Source: Progne subis subis
Lineage: Eukaryota > Chordata > Aves > Passeriformes > Hirundinidae
Assembly (NCBI GenBank): GCA_022316685.1
Contig: JAKJHU010000039.1
Coordinates: forward strand, 7,249,808 to 7,313,807
DNA: 64,000 nucleotides
Direction: 5' to 3'
The notes beneath the pieces are model-generated. The model saw nothing but the letters and a program-made list of their open reading frames with translations, made no database searches and was not told the DNA's origin. The position numbers were made by a program, and so were the translations under genes. The number at the start of each line of letters is the position of its first letter. Positions within the stretch are counted from its first letter, which is position 1. This document shows positions 23,868-35,915 of the stretch, one piece after another.

Positions 23868-26800
23868 ATGTATAACACAAAGAAAACCTTGACACTCGTT
23901 CAAGAACCCATGTCCCAGATGGTGCAAAGAGTGTTAATTAAACAGCTATATATACACCTGGGTTTCTATTCCACTGTTGACTTTGTCAGAAGGAAAGCAT
24001 AGGGCATAGACATCGATGGCAACTCTATCCTGTTTCCCTAAATGGAAAGGGATATTAATCAGGATCTTATTGAGTCTATTGTATGGAATCCATCAGCACT
24101 GCAAACATGAGTTATACACACTCTTCCTTGCCTAAACTCATTAAACATCTATGCTATGTTGTTAGGTAGGGAATACTTCCCATCCTATCACCAAGGTCAT
24201 CTGAGCCTCTGTTCCTGCAGTATGGGAGACTAAGAATGGAATCTTCTGCTCTGGTGCAGAACTGCACCTCACATGAAGTACAGAAAGCTGTAATGCTCCC
24301 ACAGCTGCACAAGTCAAAGACACTAGTCATAGTCATACATCAGTTTAAGTTTGGAGCCTCTCATTTGTAGAAAATCATTATTTTACGTGATGGTTACATG
24401 ATGAACATATTCACACTTGTTACTACAGCCTGAAGAGGATCTGGGTCACTGTTCTCCTATCTGCCTCTCAGTCTCAAGAGAGGCATGAGATTAAAAGGCT
24501 GAAAACTCAGTCTCCTAAGTGGGACTGCCTTGTTTCATATTTTAGAAGATTAATAAATTAGTAACTAGTAGTGTATTTTTCTTCTTTCCCAGTAATATGA
24601 ATGCATCTAGTGCCAATATCCAACAGTCTATTCAAAAATAGCTTGACAATTTTTTTTTAAGTTGTCAAGAAGACAGTAGCAACTCTACAACTGGAAAAAC
24701 CACCCATATTCTACATCCATATGGTAGAATAAACTCTTTTCATCCATCATAAACCTTATTTAGTCACAACTCAAGGCATTGTGTCAGAAAGCAAGACAAT
24801 ATCCTCTTTCCCACACACTGAAAGATTACAGCAGGGATCCGAGTAATGGGACACTTCTGTCAGCCCCTAGTGAGCTGAGATCCTCAGATGGAGAAAAAGA
24901 AAGAAACTCCAGGTGCTTTGGTCTAGCTCTGGACCAAATGCTGTGTTGTTGGAATTCTCCAGGGCATACAATATTGTGATGTTAGTGCATTTTTCTTCAG
25001 TCTCATGCTTCCAACCACCCAAGTAGTATATTATTAACACAATAAAGTGTTCTAGCAGGTCTTCAGCTTATTAAATAACATTTATATGAAAGAAATTGGC
25101 TTCAGATTTTTCTCCTTATGTTCTTAAATATACCCTATATACAATATAAGGCTCACTCACTTCTTATAATAAAACTTAAGCTTTCCCAGTCTCCAAAATT
25201 TCTGCCTACTCCATTCTTTAGTATAATAGACAGCACCAGAAGTCACAGTCTCCGTTTGTCTCTGTTACAGCCATATCTGTTGACTAATATACTTCATTGT
25301 GTGCGCCTCCCCATATTTTCTGAACTTGTTTCTCATGTTTCTTCCCCACTTATACAGGTCTTAATCAAAGCTGAGAGTTGATCATTTCATGTCTTGAAAA
25401 CAAAATCCTTTTCTCCAAACACCAAATATGAGTTTTGTCCTTCTCTATTCAGGATATTACCAATAAATTCATCTTTCTGGCTCATTTTACAGTTAGCTTT
25501 AAATCTCTAAGCATTAAATTAAACATAATTAATTGTATTTTTACTTCAAACATTCTGGGAAATTCTGCATAGTTTTGTCTTCCTGTTCATTCAGAATTGA
25601 CCACTTTTTGCTCTGCCAGTAACTTTCCAGCCTATCCATCCTACAAGCACTTCATTTTCCATTTCCTCCCACCAGCAAGAAAAAGGCTCACCAAAAAAAA
25701 AAAGTATATCATGAATAATCTTCACATGCATTCACACAAACTTTCTACTAATATTGCTTTGCACAGTTCTACACCTTATTAGTAAATAAGTAGGAAAACA
25801 AAAACCTATTACCAGCGCTGATTGACTTCCATGCTATTCTTGACCAGTGTGTTCTAAACATCCTATTTTGCTTCCTCCCCTACAGCACCCTCTACTCAAC
25901 CTATGACACTCCTCCCTGCTTGCTTCGCACGTTCACTATCTACTACTTTCCAGGAACAACAGGCTAATAGCATAAATTCAGTACACACAGAAGAAATTTG
26001 AGATTCAAAATTCTAAAGGAAAATATAAATAATAATTCTGGCTTCATGTTGCTGGATATACAGCTATTTTCTCTGAAACTGTCTGGTTTAAAGTTAGCTG
26101 AGCATTCTAGTATTAGGTTAAAACTTAAGTTTATCTTATAGATAAGTCACCTACTTGTATATATCCCCACTGAAGCTAAACACACCATGGTTCCTCCCCC
26201 CTAGTTAAAGCAGGGATCTGTTTCCCAGATCTGAAGGCAATAATCATTTAACAAAAGCAAACAAAATTTGTTCTTGTCTGGATAGAGATAATGATTTTAA
26301 AAGCATCTATTTACAACATGGCTTAATATAAATAATTTTTCATAACTTCTTGTTTAAGACATAGTTCAGTATTCATTGGAGTCCAAATTAGTACTTAAAC
26401 ACAGTGGGATGCAAAAAAGTCTGGCTATTATTGTAACAGAATACAGAATTGTAAGTAAAAAAAAGTCACAGCAGGGAGAACATAGCAAGAAATAGAATAA
26501 AACTTCTGATCTTCCTAGGCAAGACTCTAAACCCCACAACATAGCTGAAACACTGGCAGAAAACAGGTTGTTGTATTTTTAAGAAGTAAGTGTTAATATG
26601 CCAGTTTGATAGCCCTGAAGAAAGACAACTTTAAAATGGAACACAGAGTCCACCAGTACACTACAAGCCCTGCTTGGCACATCACCACTTCAAGTTAATT
26701 AGTTTGTGTGGTAGATAATTTTATAAGGAGAATAAAAAATTTCACATTCTAATCATTAACCTCTTTGCTGAAATTACTCAGATGCTGGGACATACTAAAC

Positions 26801-28160
26801 TATGGAAGGAGGCAAAACATTCTCTTAAAGAAAAGAAGAAAAATTAAAAAGCTCTAGCTTCTCATTTATTTCATCTTGGATTTTGGTATCAAAAAATAAC
26901 CAACATCTTTTACTATCAAGTGATGAGAGTGCATGCTAAGGCAAATATAGAGAGGCAGTGGTAGAAATAGTACCTCAGCTCTGATGGGCAGAGGATATTT
27001 GTCCAACACCCAAAAGATAGTTAAAGCCCATTCTGATGCTGAGGACAATTGTAATATAAAATTTAGTCTAAAAGTAATTAGCTCTGGCTACAGTTAGAGT
27101 CCATACAAATGTTTTGGACTGTAGAGACAATAAAAACCATTGGGCAGATAGCATTGCAGAGATTTAATGCCCTAGTAAATATGGGCAGTCCCAGTAATAC
27201 AGGCATACTGCAGATCACACTGCTCTGAAAATGCATTGTTTAGATGGAGATATCACACTGAGCCCCAAATCTGCCCCTCCTCTGCCTGTCTAAATGAACC
27301 CAGGGTCCATATCACAAAAGAAAAAAAAAGTCCCAATTAAAAAAAGACAGAAGCAGCTTTTCCCACTGGGCCCCCTCTCTCAGTCCCTCCTTCCCCTCAG
27401 TTCCCACACCCTTTGTGGTGTCCCAACCAACAGGTGCTAAATCTGGTCATCAAGACAGTACAGGAGGCAGGGAGTTGCTTGCAGCTCTTGCAGTTTCAAC
27501 AGGGCCTCAAAGTCTGACCCTAGAGCATAGGTTGAGTAGATTTCTTGCTAGAGAGTGGCTGCAGGTGTTCGCCTAGGAAGTGCAAAGGAAACGTTTTGGC
27601 CGGTCTGTCTCACAGGAAATGTTCTGAGTTTTACCAGAATTTCCTTCAAAGTGGTGAAGCTGCTGGGAGTTTGAGAGGAAAAGGCCAAAGCTGTGCTAGG
27701 GAAGAAGGGCTGAACAGGATAAATTACGACAAACCTCAGCCACAGAGCAAGTTTATCCATCCTCTCAGATGGCCAGTCAGCCAATGAATATGTATTTAAA
27801 ACAAACTGAGGGACTGAAATCTAAATGAAACAGGTTTGAAATCTGAAAACCTGGGTGCAGAGTGACTACTGCCACTTGGGCAGATCCCTCTCCCCAGGGC
27901 CAGGTTGCTGCTCAGCACTGCCAGCACACACTTGATCCTATCATGGCACTTGAGGCCCCAGGTAGAACCAAAACACCAAGAGGCAGAATTGTCTCCATGA
28001 CACGTTGAACGAAATGGTCTCCCTAGACACAGAAGTAATGGCAGGGAAATGTCAAGACACCCAGGTGCTTTTCGAAAGTCAAACTAAATCCAGATTGGTT
28101 GATCCTCCTGCACGAGCTTAGATTAGCTTTCTGGTTCAAAATGGGAGTGCATTTTCAAAA
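23868..28160. other. Non-coding unique DNA
   Basis: Mostly AT-rich, with one 8-bp hairpin at 24642-24669 (CTTGACAA / TTGTCAAG). From 27250 the GC content rises, giving opposed open frames at 27545-27787 (80 codons +, 78 codons -) that are mirror shadows of each other. No gene, RNA or named repeat supported. Confidence 0.5.
24642..24669. repeat. Hairpin, 8-bp perfect stem, T-rich loop
   Basis: CTTGACAA (24642-24649) pairs with TTGTCAAG (24662-24669) across a T-rich 12-nt loop. No U-tract follows on either strand to suggest a terminator-like RNA end. Confidence 0.6.
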
Positions 28161-31100
28161 CAATGCTCCCAATCAACCACGTTCATTTTACTTACATCCC
28201 AACCACTGAGCAGTCTCCCAGGACATTGACAGCATTTCTTTCTCATGAATCTAAACCAGAAGAACTCCATGACTGCACCCAGTGCACTCCAACTTCTAAG
28301 AGGTATTTAATTCTGGGAACTAAACGTGGTTTATCCATGGTCTGTAGTGAAGCCCTGCAATATTTCTAGTGCAGGCCTTACATCTTCAGAAGCTGCTGTT
28401 TTGTTCCAAAATTATTCTCCCTCTGACTTGGCAAGGTTTGTTTGGGGCAGTGCTGCCACTGAAGCAAGGTTTTGTCACCAGGCTGAACCTCTGGGGTCCC
28501 TGCCACACCCCTTCCCTCTTAACAGCTGCAGGAATAGCTGGCTATGAACCAATATTATTAGCTCTCTACGGCATAGCCTCAAAATCTGACTTCTCCCTGA
28601 AGACAATACAGCTGCATTCACACTACACAGCACCTGATTTAATAAGTCCTAATAGAACTCTGCATCATTGCCTCTTTCCCTTCCACTCTTACGACAAAAC
28701 CAAATCTTTTCCCCTCCCCCTCCTCTTTCAGGCTGTCTTTATACTACAGCCATCTCACCACATTGCCTCTTTACCTTCATCTTCCCCTAATAAATTACCA
28801 CTAACAAATTGAATATCAATTCACTCAACCTCCATGTGCTCTTGGTCTTCAAAATCTCTCAAGACCACAATTCACACATGTCGGTAGAACTTATATCAGG
28901 GGTTGCTGGCCACAGCCTCCAAAGGCTGCACTCTCACTCGGTCTGCTTGTGCCTCAGCAGTCCTTGGCACACCAGGGGTGAGGCTGCCTCATCTCCCCAT
29001 AGTCCCTACAGCCATCCAGCCAGGAACAAATAGGGAGAAATAGAATAGAGTAGATAGAAAAGATCTTACTATTGCAAAACTCGAGTCCACAGTTTTCCAT
29101 AAAAATAACCATAAAATGCAGTTACTCTGAGTCAGTTGTTCGCTTTCCACCAAAAAAAAAAAAAAGAAATATTAATCCTTCCTTCAGAGCCCCTTAACTT
29201 TCAGCAGCGCTGTTCCACACCTTCTCTCACAGTAATGAAACTTGTCAGATGATTTCACCAGCCCTTTTAATTCACTAGTTCAGCAGAAAATGATCCAATT
29301 TTTGCAAGGTTTGTATCCTGCCAAATTAGTAAAATAAATTGACTGACTGAGGCTAAACAGTTGAGTCTGTGGCACTCCCACCTTTAGGAAAAAATATGCT
29401 GATAGATGGTTCCATCTCTCGTTCCAAACTGCATATTTCCCTGACATATTTTTTCTGGGCTTGGTGAGGCAGGGTTCATACCTCAGACAGTCCTTGATGC
29501 AGGATCAGGGCTGGCGATGACAAGACAGCCTGATATTTTCTTCAGTGCAGTTACATAATACTTGTATGTATTGGTCCTTTTATGTGCTTGTCCCCCCATC
29601 ACCTATTGACCAAACATCATCAGAGCATATATTTCCCTGTCCTCTGTGACCTTCTTTTCATACTGTGCTTATAGAGGATTTGCCTTTTTTATAGGCTTTC
29701 TGAAACACTTGTCTACCTTCATCATGATAAATTGTTCTTTCACAGAGGTTTATTTTTTCAGCTCAGAGAAACTCTCATTTTCCATGTTAGGTAGGTCAGC
29801 TTTATTTAGCATGTTGTTCCTCCATCCTACTTTATTCTCATTCAGTGGACAGCCACAGGCTATCATTCATTGCATGAATTCAAGAGACAGAATGATTAAA
29901 TTTAATTGTGAAGCTTTCTATATACTTCTTACCAGGTACCTAAAAGCTTCAAAAAAGCACTCCTTCACGCTCACAAAATCTCTATAATGGAGGAGGTTTT
30001 AATCCTGCTTTCAGGAAGATAAAGGCACAAAAAGATTAAAAATAAAAGTCTGACAAATATTGTGTTTCTGACCTAAGATATGACTTTCCAAGTCACATGT
30101 TTTTCTATAGTAGATTTTTTTTATTCAAAGCCCAGGCTGCTGTTAATTTGAGTTTCAGCTGTGAGCACTTGGTAAGCCAGTTCTTTGGGTTTCAAATCAG
30201 AATCAAGAAAACATATCAGTGTGACAAAAGTTTAGCCTAAATTAACTGGTCAGCATTCTACAGAAACTTTGTAGAAGAAGCAGAAACACAGGCAAGGACC
30301 ATTCTGAATCCAATGACCTAACTTATGAGCTTTTTAAAAACATTTCAGTACTTACTGCATGCTTTCAACTTCTGCTACAGAGGAATGATGCATCGATACT
30401 ACAAAAATCTGTCCTTTTTTGCTTTCACTCATTTAGCACAGATCTTTCATGCAGGCATTTTGAGGGGAAGAAAGAATTGATAAGCACTATAATTACAGAC
30501 CATATTAGAAAACATTCATGCAAAAGGACCAGTTAAATGTTAATTCTAATGCTTTTTGTCTTAGCCAAGGTAAGAAACCAGATCCTAACAGGGACGTATA
30601 GAACAGGTTTTATGAAAAATACACAATTTTTTATTGCTTATCCTACTTGAGGTAAATCGAGATCCATATCTCTAATTTATCCAAAAATAAAAGGTTGATA
30701 ATAAAATGTTACGTACAATGTGGGTTTGATGCAGGTATGTGCATAGGAGCTACAAACCAAGGCCAAAGAGCAGACCCAGCAGACACAGTCTGGCCATCAA
30801 GTGAAAATAAATTTTGATGCTGTGAAATAGGCAGAGGACTGATTTACAGTATAAGTGACTTCTCTTTAGTTATCTGTGGATTATCAGTACATAATAAATC
30901 AGAATACACTTTCATATGAAGAATATTAGGTGATAATATATAGAACTACTGGCTGCCAGTAGGGGAACAATTCATCATTTTTATAGTGCATGGTTGCTTA
31001 ATACATAACTGGCTATCTCAATACCTTGAAAATCATAAATCTATGCAGAGTTTGTGTTTCTACTTAAAGCTTTCGGTTCTGAATGTGCATTTACCAGACA

Positions 31101-34100
31101 AGATAATTATAAGCTTTTGATTAAAAACAAAATCTGAATCTTACATGATTCCTGGAAATTTCCATTATATAAACCAAAGAGTAAACCAGTTTAAGTTGCT
31201 TAATAGTCTCTGTAAATATTAATCTTCTAGGTAGCAAGAATGTATACTTTATTATATCCAGATATAAAAGAATAAAAACCAGTTATATATGTGGATTTTC
31301 ACAGTAAGAATACTTAAGGTTCAAACTAAACAAAAGAAAAAAAAGCCCAGCCCCAAATTCTCTGCATCTGCTTCTTCATGATAATGATCTAAAAACTGAA
31401 AGTGACACTAATTACCTAAAAAAACAAAAGTGACATTTTACTTGTACATTGTTCCTCCAAAGGCCAGAATTCACTTTAAAAAAGGAAAACAAGTGCCTGT
31501 ATTCCCTCTTCAACAGTCAGCAAAATTACAACAGGCTTTAAGTCCTACAGATTGCTTTTGTCTTATGACTTTAGGGCACATCCCTCCTTCCTGTCCATAG
31601 ACACAGCTACAGATTTAATCCATTTAGTCACCATTTAACAATTCATTCACACAGCCATCTTTTGGCATCTCACCTTGATAGCTTTAGGCTGAAACTACGG
31701 CCATTTTTTGTTGACTGTCACTATGCCTGCATGACTTTGTTTTCTTACAATTATTTGGCTTCAATTTCAGTTTCTTCCTAACAAAACAGTACCAACAGTG
31801 ACACACCAATCTCTTGTTATTCCCAACTCCAAACCAGTTTAAGTCACAAGACTTCTTCATCCTTACAAACCCTCCAGAACAGACAGCTTCCTAGCATTCA
31901 TTTGCTTGGTAAATCTTCTCATAAGCTCTGAGGAACTTTTTCACAATTTCAAAGAAAGCTCATCTTAGGACTTCATTATTTTCTCTATGCATTGCATGGG
32001 TCATAAAGCAGAGGTATCAAGTTACCAGCACCCCTTCAAAGCTTACCAGTACTAGAAGTGAAGTTGGAAAATGATATTCTCATTAGGCCAGCTTCACAAA
32101 GCTGGAAAGTTAGTCTTTGCTTATAAACAAAAGAACTTAAGATATATACGAGCTAAAAGAAAAAAAGCATAGCTGTCAAAAAAAAAAAAAAACACAAAAT
32201 CCTGGCTGAATACATGAGAGGAAAATGGAGCTGGTACTCAGAGCAGAGGAGGGTGCTGGATAGAAGCAATACAGTGATTATCTTATCTCCAATAAAAAAA
32301 GAGAAAACTAGATAAGTATTATATACAGCACAAGAATAGTTAGTGGCACAGTACAAGAATAAAACATCATCTCAGAGTAGCACATGACACCTATTTCAAG
32401 AAGTCATAATCAAGACATTTTCTGTAACTCTGTAAAAACTCTCTCCTTACAGGAGAAATAATCCACCACAACTGAATCAATTTCAGGAAGACCCAATACA
32501 GACAGCCTTTTTAAAAGAGGTTATATGAGGAATCAGAGCTAAACATTTAGGCAGGCCTAGAGACCAGCTACATAAAGACACCTCTTTATAGGCACAGAAA
32601 AAGTACATCATCAAAAATACTATCTGCGTGTATTTCCAAAAGGTACTCAACCAAGTGACTCACCACAGGCTCTCAAGAATAATAAACAGCCAGGAAACAA
32701 AAAAGAATTTTTAGATTAAATATATGAAGGAGAGGGTAGAAGAAAAGGGTTTGGACAGGAAAGAGATGTCATCAGGGGATTTCTGACAGTGGGTGAGGTT
32801 GGGTGTTGTGTTGGGAATTCCAATTCAGTCTGGTAAGGACTCAGGCTGCCTTTGCAGCACACAGTTACACAAGTGGTGATGTATTAAAATGGCAGATAAA
32901 TTTCAGTAGACAAAGTAGCACTGAAGTAACATACATAGGAAAAATTATCCTAATTTGCAAATACAGTGTTAGGTGCTGAGGTGTACATTATGAGTCAAGA
33001 ATGAGGCCTTGTGGGCTTCATAAATAATTCAATGCAAACCTGTGCTCAGTGCTGTAGAAATAATCAAACAAAAATATAAAACAAACATAAAAACACCAAC
33101 CAAACCAAATTAAGTACTTCACTTATTTCTGAGAGACTAGCACCACCAAGCACTCACCCTGCTCTAATAAGGATATTGAAGCCAAAAATCTAAGTCTCCT
33201 CTACTGCTGGGAGGGACCCCACAGCTCCTCCTTGGCATGGAAATTCTGGTCACTTTTCTCCTTTGTTTCACAAGCAGGAAGAACCATATGATTCATAATT
33301 TCCTCATTCAAGTCTGATCTTTGCTGATGGTTCTGCTTGAAGGCACTCAAACACTCTACCAACCACCCTGTTTTACCTGCTGAGGGAATAGCTTTGTTGG
33401 GAGTGCACTGAAGATCCTTTGCTGGCTCCCAGCAGCTAGAAATGACTGTCAAGTTCTTCAGTAATATTAAACCTTGAACGTGTTTTATAATGTCTGTTCA
33501 GAAACACTCCTTATTAGAGAGGTTATTTTAAAATGTATGTCAATCATGTTAATACAATTGGAAAAAAATGTTTCAATGTCTGTCATCTACCTTTTCCTAA
33601 ACACAAATTGATTACTGGTATTAGTAGAAATGCAATATTTGACTTCTCAGATACTTGGCAAATTTTTTCAGAGGTCTACATTTTACAAGGTGCTCTTTCA
33701 AACCTCTTATCGAATCAGCAGGAGAGCACAGAACTACCAAAATGTTTGTCTCTTCAACTCTTGTAACTTTTGTATCCTGAAGATGTATACAGACACAAAA
33801 AAGAGATGGCAAAGGGAACAGGTTTCCCTACCTGAAGGCAGCTATTTGTTTGGTGCACTAGGATTTAGATATGTTCATTTATATTGCCAGGAGCTAACTT
33901 CAGCATCCATAAAGCAGCATAATTTAATGAGCAATCCTTGAATAAGCAAGACTTTCCCACAAAACTTGATTGCTCTGGAACATAGACAGAGGGTTACATA
34001 CTTATTGTAAAGCGCATGACAGATAAATTATTGTAGAATGGAAAGAAATCCATAGGTCCCATATCCTAGGGCAATTCATGACAATACTAAGCTTTTAACC

Positions 34101-34620
34101 TGTCAAAAACTTATTTTTAAGATATGTTATTGTAAGATACAAAAATAACTGAACATTACCTACAGGGCACTTTAGAAACATTGAAAGAGAATAGAGTTAT
34201 TCCAGGAATGCTCCTGTAAATGTTGTGTCAGGATTTTGAAAGATATCCCAGAAGTAGATTTGGGTACACTGCTGATGTTATTTCCTGGCTAATTAAGGAT
34301 ATATGCTCTCTCCCAATGGGATGAGTGACAGAGTGTTTAGCTAGGTCTTGCCAGGAAAATTAAAATACATGCCCATTTCAATACATCATCATCTCTTCCT
34401 GGAAGTATGCTTAGTCACCAACCAAATTTCACAAAAGCAACAGATAAGCATAGGAGCATTTTGCTGCACTTTGAATCTGCAGAATATTCTGGTGTAGGAT
34501 GGGTTTCCACTCATCTCTGAAAGTGACAACACTCATGTTCTTCTCTAGTTTACCATCCTTTTTCTTCTTTTATAAAGAGAAGAAAATGTAAATTTAAAAC
34601 AAATTTTAAAAATCCATAAA
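28161..34620. other. Non-coding unique DNA
   Basis: At 28160-29030 the sequence is C- and T-rich and opens + strand frames of 147 codons (28369-28812) and 74 codons, with low-complexity S/P/L/H-rich translations and no recognisable domain. From 29.1 to 34.6 kb it is AT-rich with short poly-A tracts (for example A15 at 32178-32192) and no open frame above 113 codons. Nothing in this interval could be assigned to a gene or repeat family. Confidence 0.5.
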
Positions 34621-34623
34621 AAC

Positions 34624-34663
34624 AGGTGTACCTGTACACCTTAAGATTACCTGAGTAATCTTA
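34624..34663. repeat. Two adjacent short perfect hairpins
   Basis: Hairpin one: AGGTGTAC (34624-34631), CT, GTACACCT (34634-34641). Hairpin two: TAAGATTAC (34642-34650), CTGA, GTAATCTTA (34655-34663). The stems are perfect (8 and 9 bp) and lie back to back with no gap, so 40 consecutive bases fold into two stems with only 6 unpaired positions. No coding or RNA-gene context is seen. Confidence 0.75.
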
Positions 34664-34874
34664 CTGCAAGGCAAGAACAAACGTGCATATTACTCCTGCA
34701 GAAGACAACTCAGCTGTCAAAGATAAGAACTGAATTCTTCTTTTACACTGGTCATAGCTCTCCAAGATTTTGCAGCCCACAGCTGCAGAGGATGGATCAG
34801 TCATAGAAATGATAATTGGAAAAATCTTCTCAAGAGGTTTGGTCCAACTCATGGCTTGGATAATGTTGGGCTGT

Positions 34875-35003
34875 TGCCAGTACCAGATCAGGTCAGTCAC
34901 AGCTTTATCAGCCAAGTCTTGAAACCATCTGAGGGGATGAAGCTCTCCCAGTCTCTGTATAACCTGCTCTAGTGCTACTCCACCCTCCCAGTGAAGAGGC
35001 TGC
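34875..35003 (-). mobile_element. CR1 LINE fragment, 3' region, antisense
   Basis: Read on the - strand this gives CACTGGGAGGGTGGAGTAGC, then GAGCAGGTTATACAGAGACT, and later GCTGTGACTGACCTGATCTG. These line up with the CR1 3' region where the usual text is CACTG.GAGGGTGG, then GGAACAGGTTGCCCAGAGA, then GAGCAACCTGATCT. About 130 bp survive with heavy divergence. Flanking DNA on both sides does not match CR1. The 180-codon open frame spanning it on the - strand (34661-35203) is therefore partly retrotransposon UTR and is not a gene. Confidence 0.7.
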
Positions 35004-35832
35004 TTTGTTTGGGGTTTGTTTTGCCTGCACGGGAGTAGAAAGTACAGAAATGACACAACACAATTTAAAAAAACCCACACTACATATGCTGCATATCCTG
35101 ATGGTGGTGTCAGTCTGTCTCTGACTTGATGTGAATGAGGAAACAGCAGTGGCAACTTACAACAGGAAAGAGCATATGAAGCACCAGCGCCCCGAGAGAG
35201 CACCAGGGAGGAGCAGGGTGGTAGCTAACAACGGGAGGAAGAAGTTGAACTTTTCTGCCTTTCTTGCAAAGCTGCCCCTGTAAGAACAGAGGAGAACTTT
35301 CCCCTTTGTTACAGTTACATAGCCCCTGGTTATTCTTGAAAGCAGTCTGCCTCAACAAGAAGGGTTAAAGCATTAGATGACATAGAACACATCCCAGTTT
35401 GGAGCCCCTGAGCTCAAGTGGGTCATGCATTGTTTTGATTAAAATGCCTCAAGAAACTGAACAGTAGTGGGTGAAATTCAGAGTTGTCATGGGCTGAGAT
35501 GGAGGCAAGGTTTAACAGCGTAAAGCTGTCTCAGTATTTAAATGCAATGGGGAAATGTTCCAAACATAAGTTTTATGTCTAAATTCACTATTATTGCAAA
35601 TATTTGTTCACTGCTCTTGTTTTCTTTTCTAGATTTGAAACCAGTCTGACAATCAAATCTCCCTAGATACTGCTGGCTGAGCCCTGGACACAGGAATGTC
35701 AGCCTGATCCACGCTGCCTGCAGCCCTCTGAGCGTTTCCTGGTTCAGAGAGACCAAGCAGCCCCATTCTGACAGTTTCAACGGGAGGTGTCAGCCTGTTT
35801 CCAGTGCTTTCAAAAGGCATTCCATCATTTCA
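35004..35832. other. Non-coding spacer between CR1 fragments
   Basis: Mixed composition, open frames up to 82 codons on the - strand, none recognised. No other repeat identified. Confidence 0.5.
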
Positions 35833-35915
35833 TGAATCATAGCATTGGGTGGAACCTCTGAGACAGTAAGACTACGAACATCATCTCACAACACCATTTG
35901 GCTCAAAGACAGGGG
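35833..35915 (-). mobile_element. CR1 LINE 3' end fragment, antisense
   Basis: GAATCATAGCATTGGGTGGA followed by ACCTCTGA, a short insertion, CATCATCT, and TGGCTCAAAGACAGGGG corresponds to the antisense CR1 tail, usually GAATCATAGAATGG.TTGG..GGGACCTCTG...ATCATCTAGTCCAACC...TGCTCAAAGCAGGG. About 80 bp, diverged. It may belong to the same insertion history as the 34875-35003 piece, but the order and the 830-bp gap do not require that. Confidence 0.55.

Noticed and set aside
28369..28812. 147-codon open frame on +
   Set aside because: Pyrimidine-rich low-complexity DNA giving an S/P/L/H-rich peptide; overlapped by other frames, no recognisable domain.
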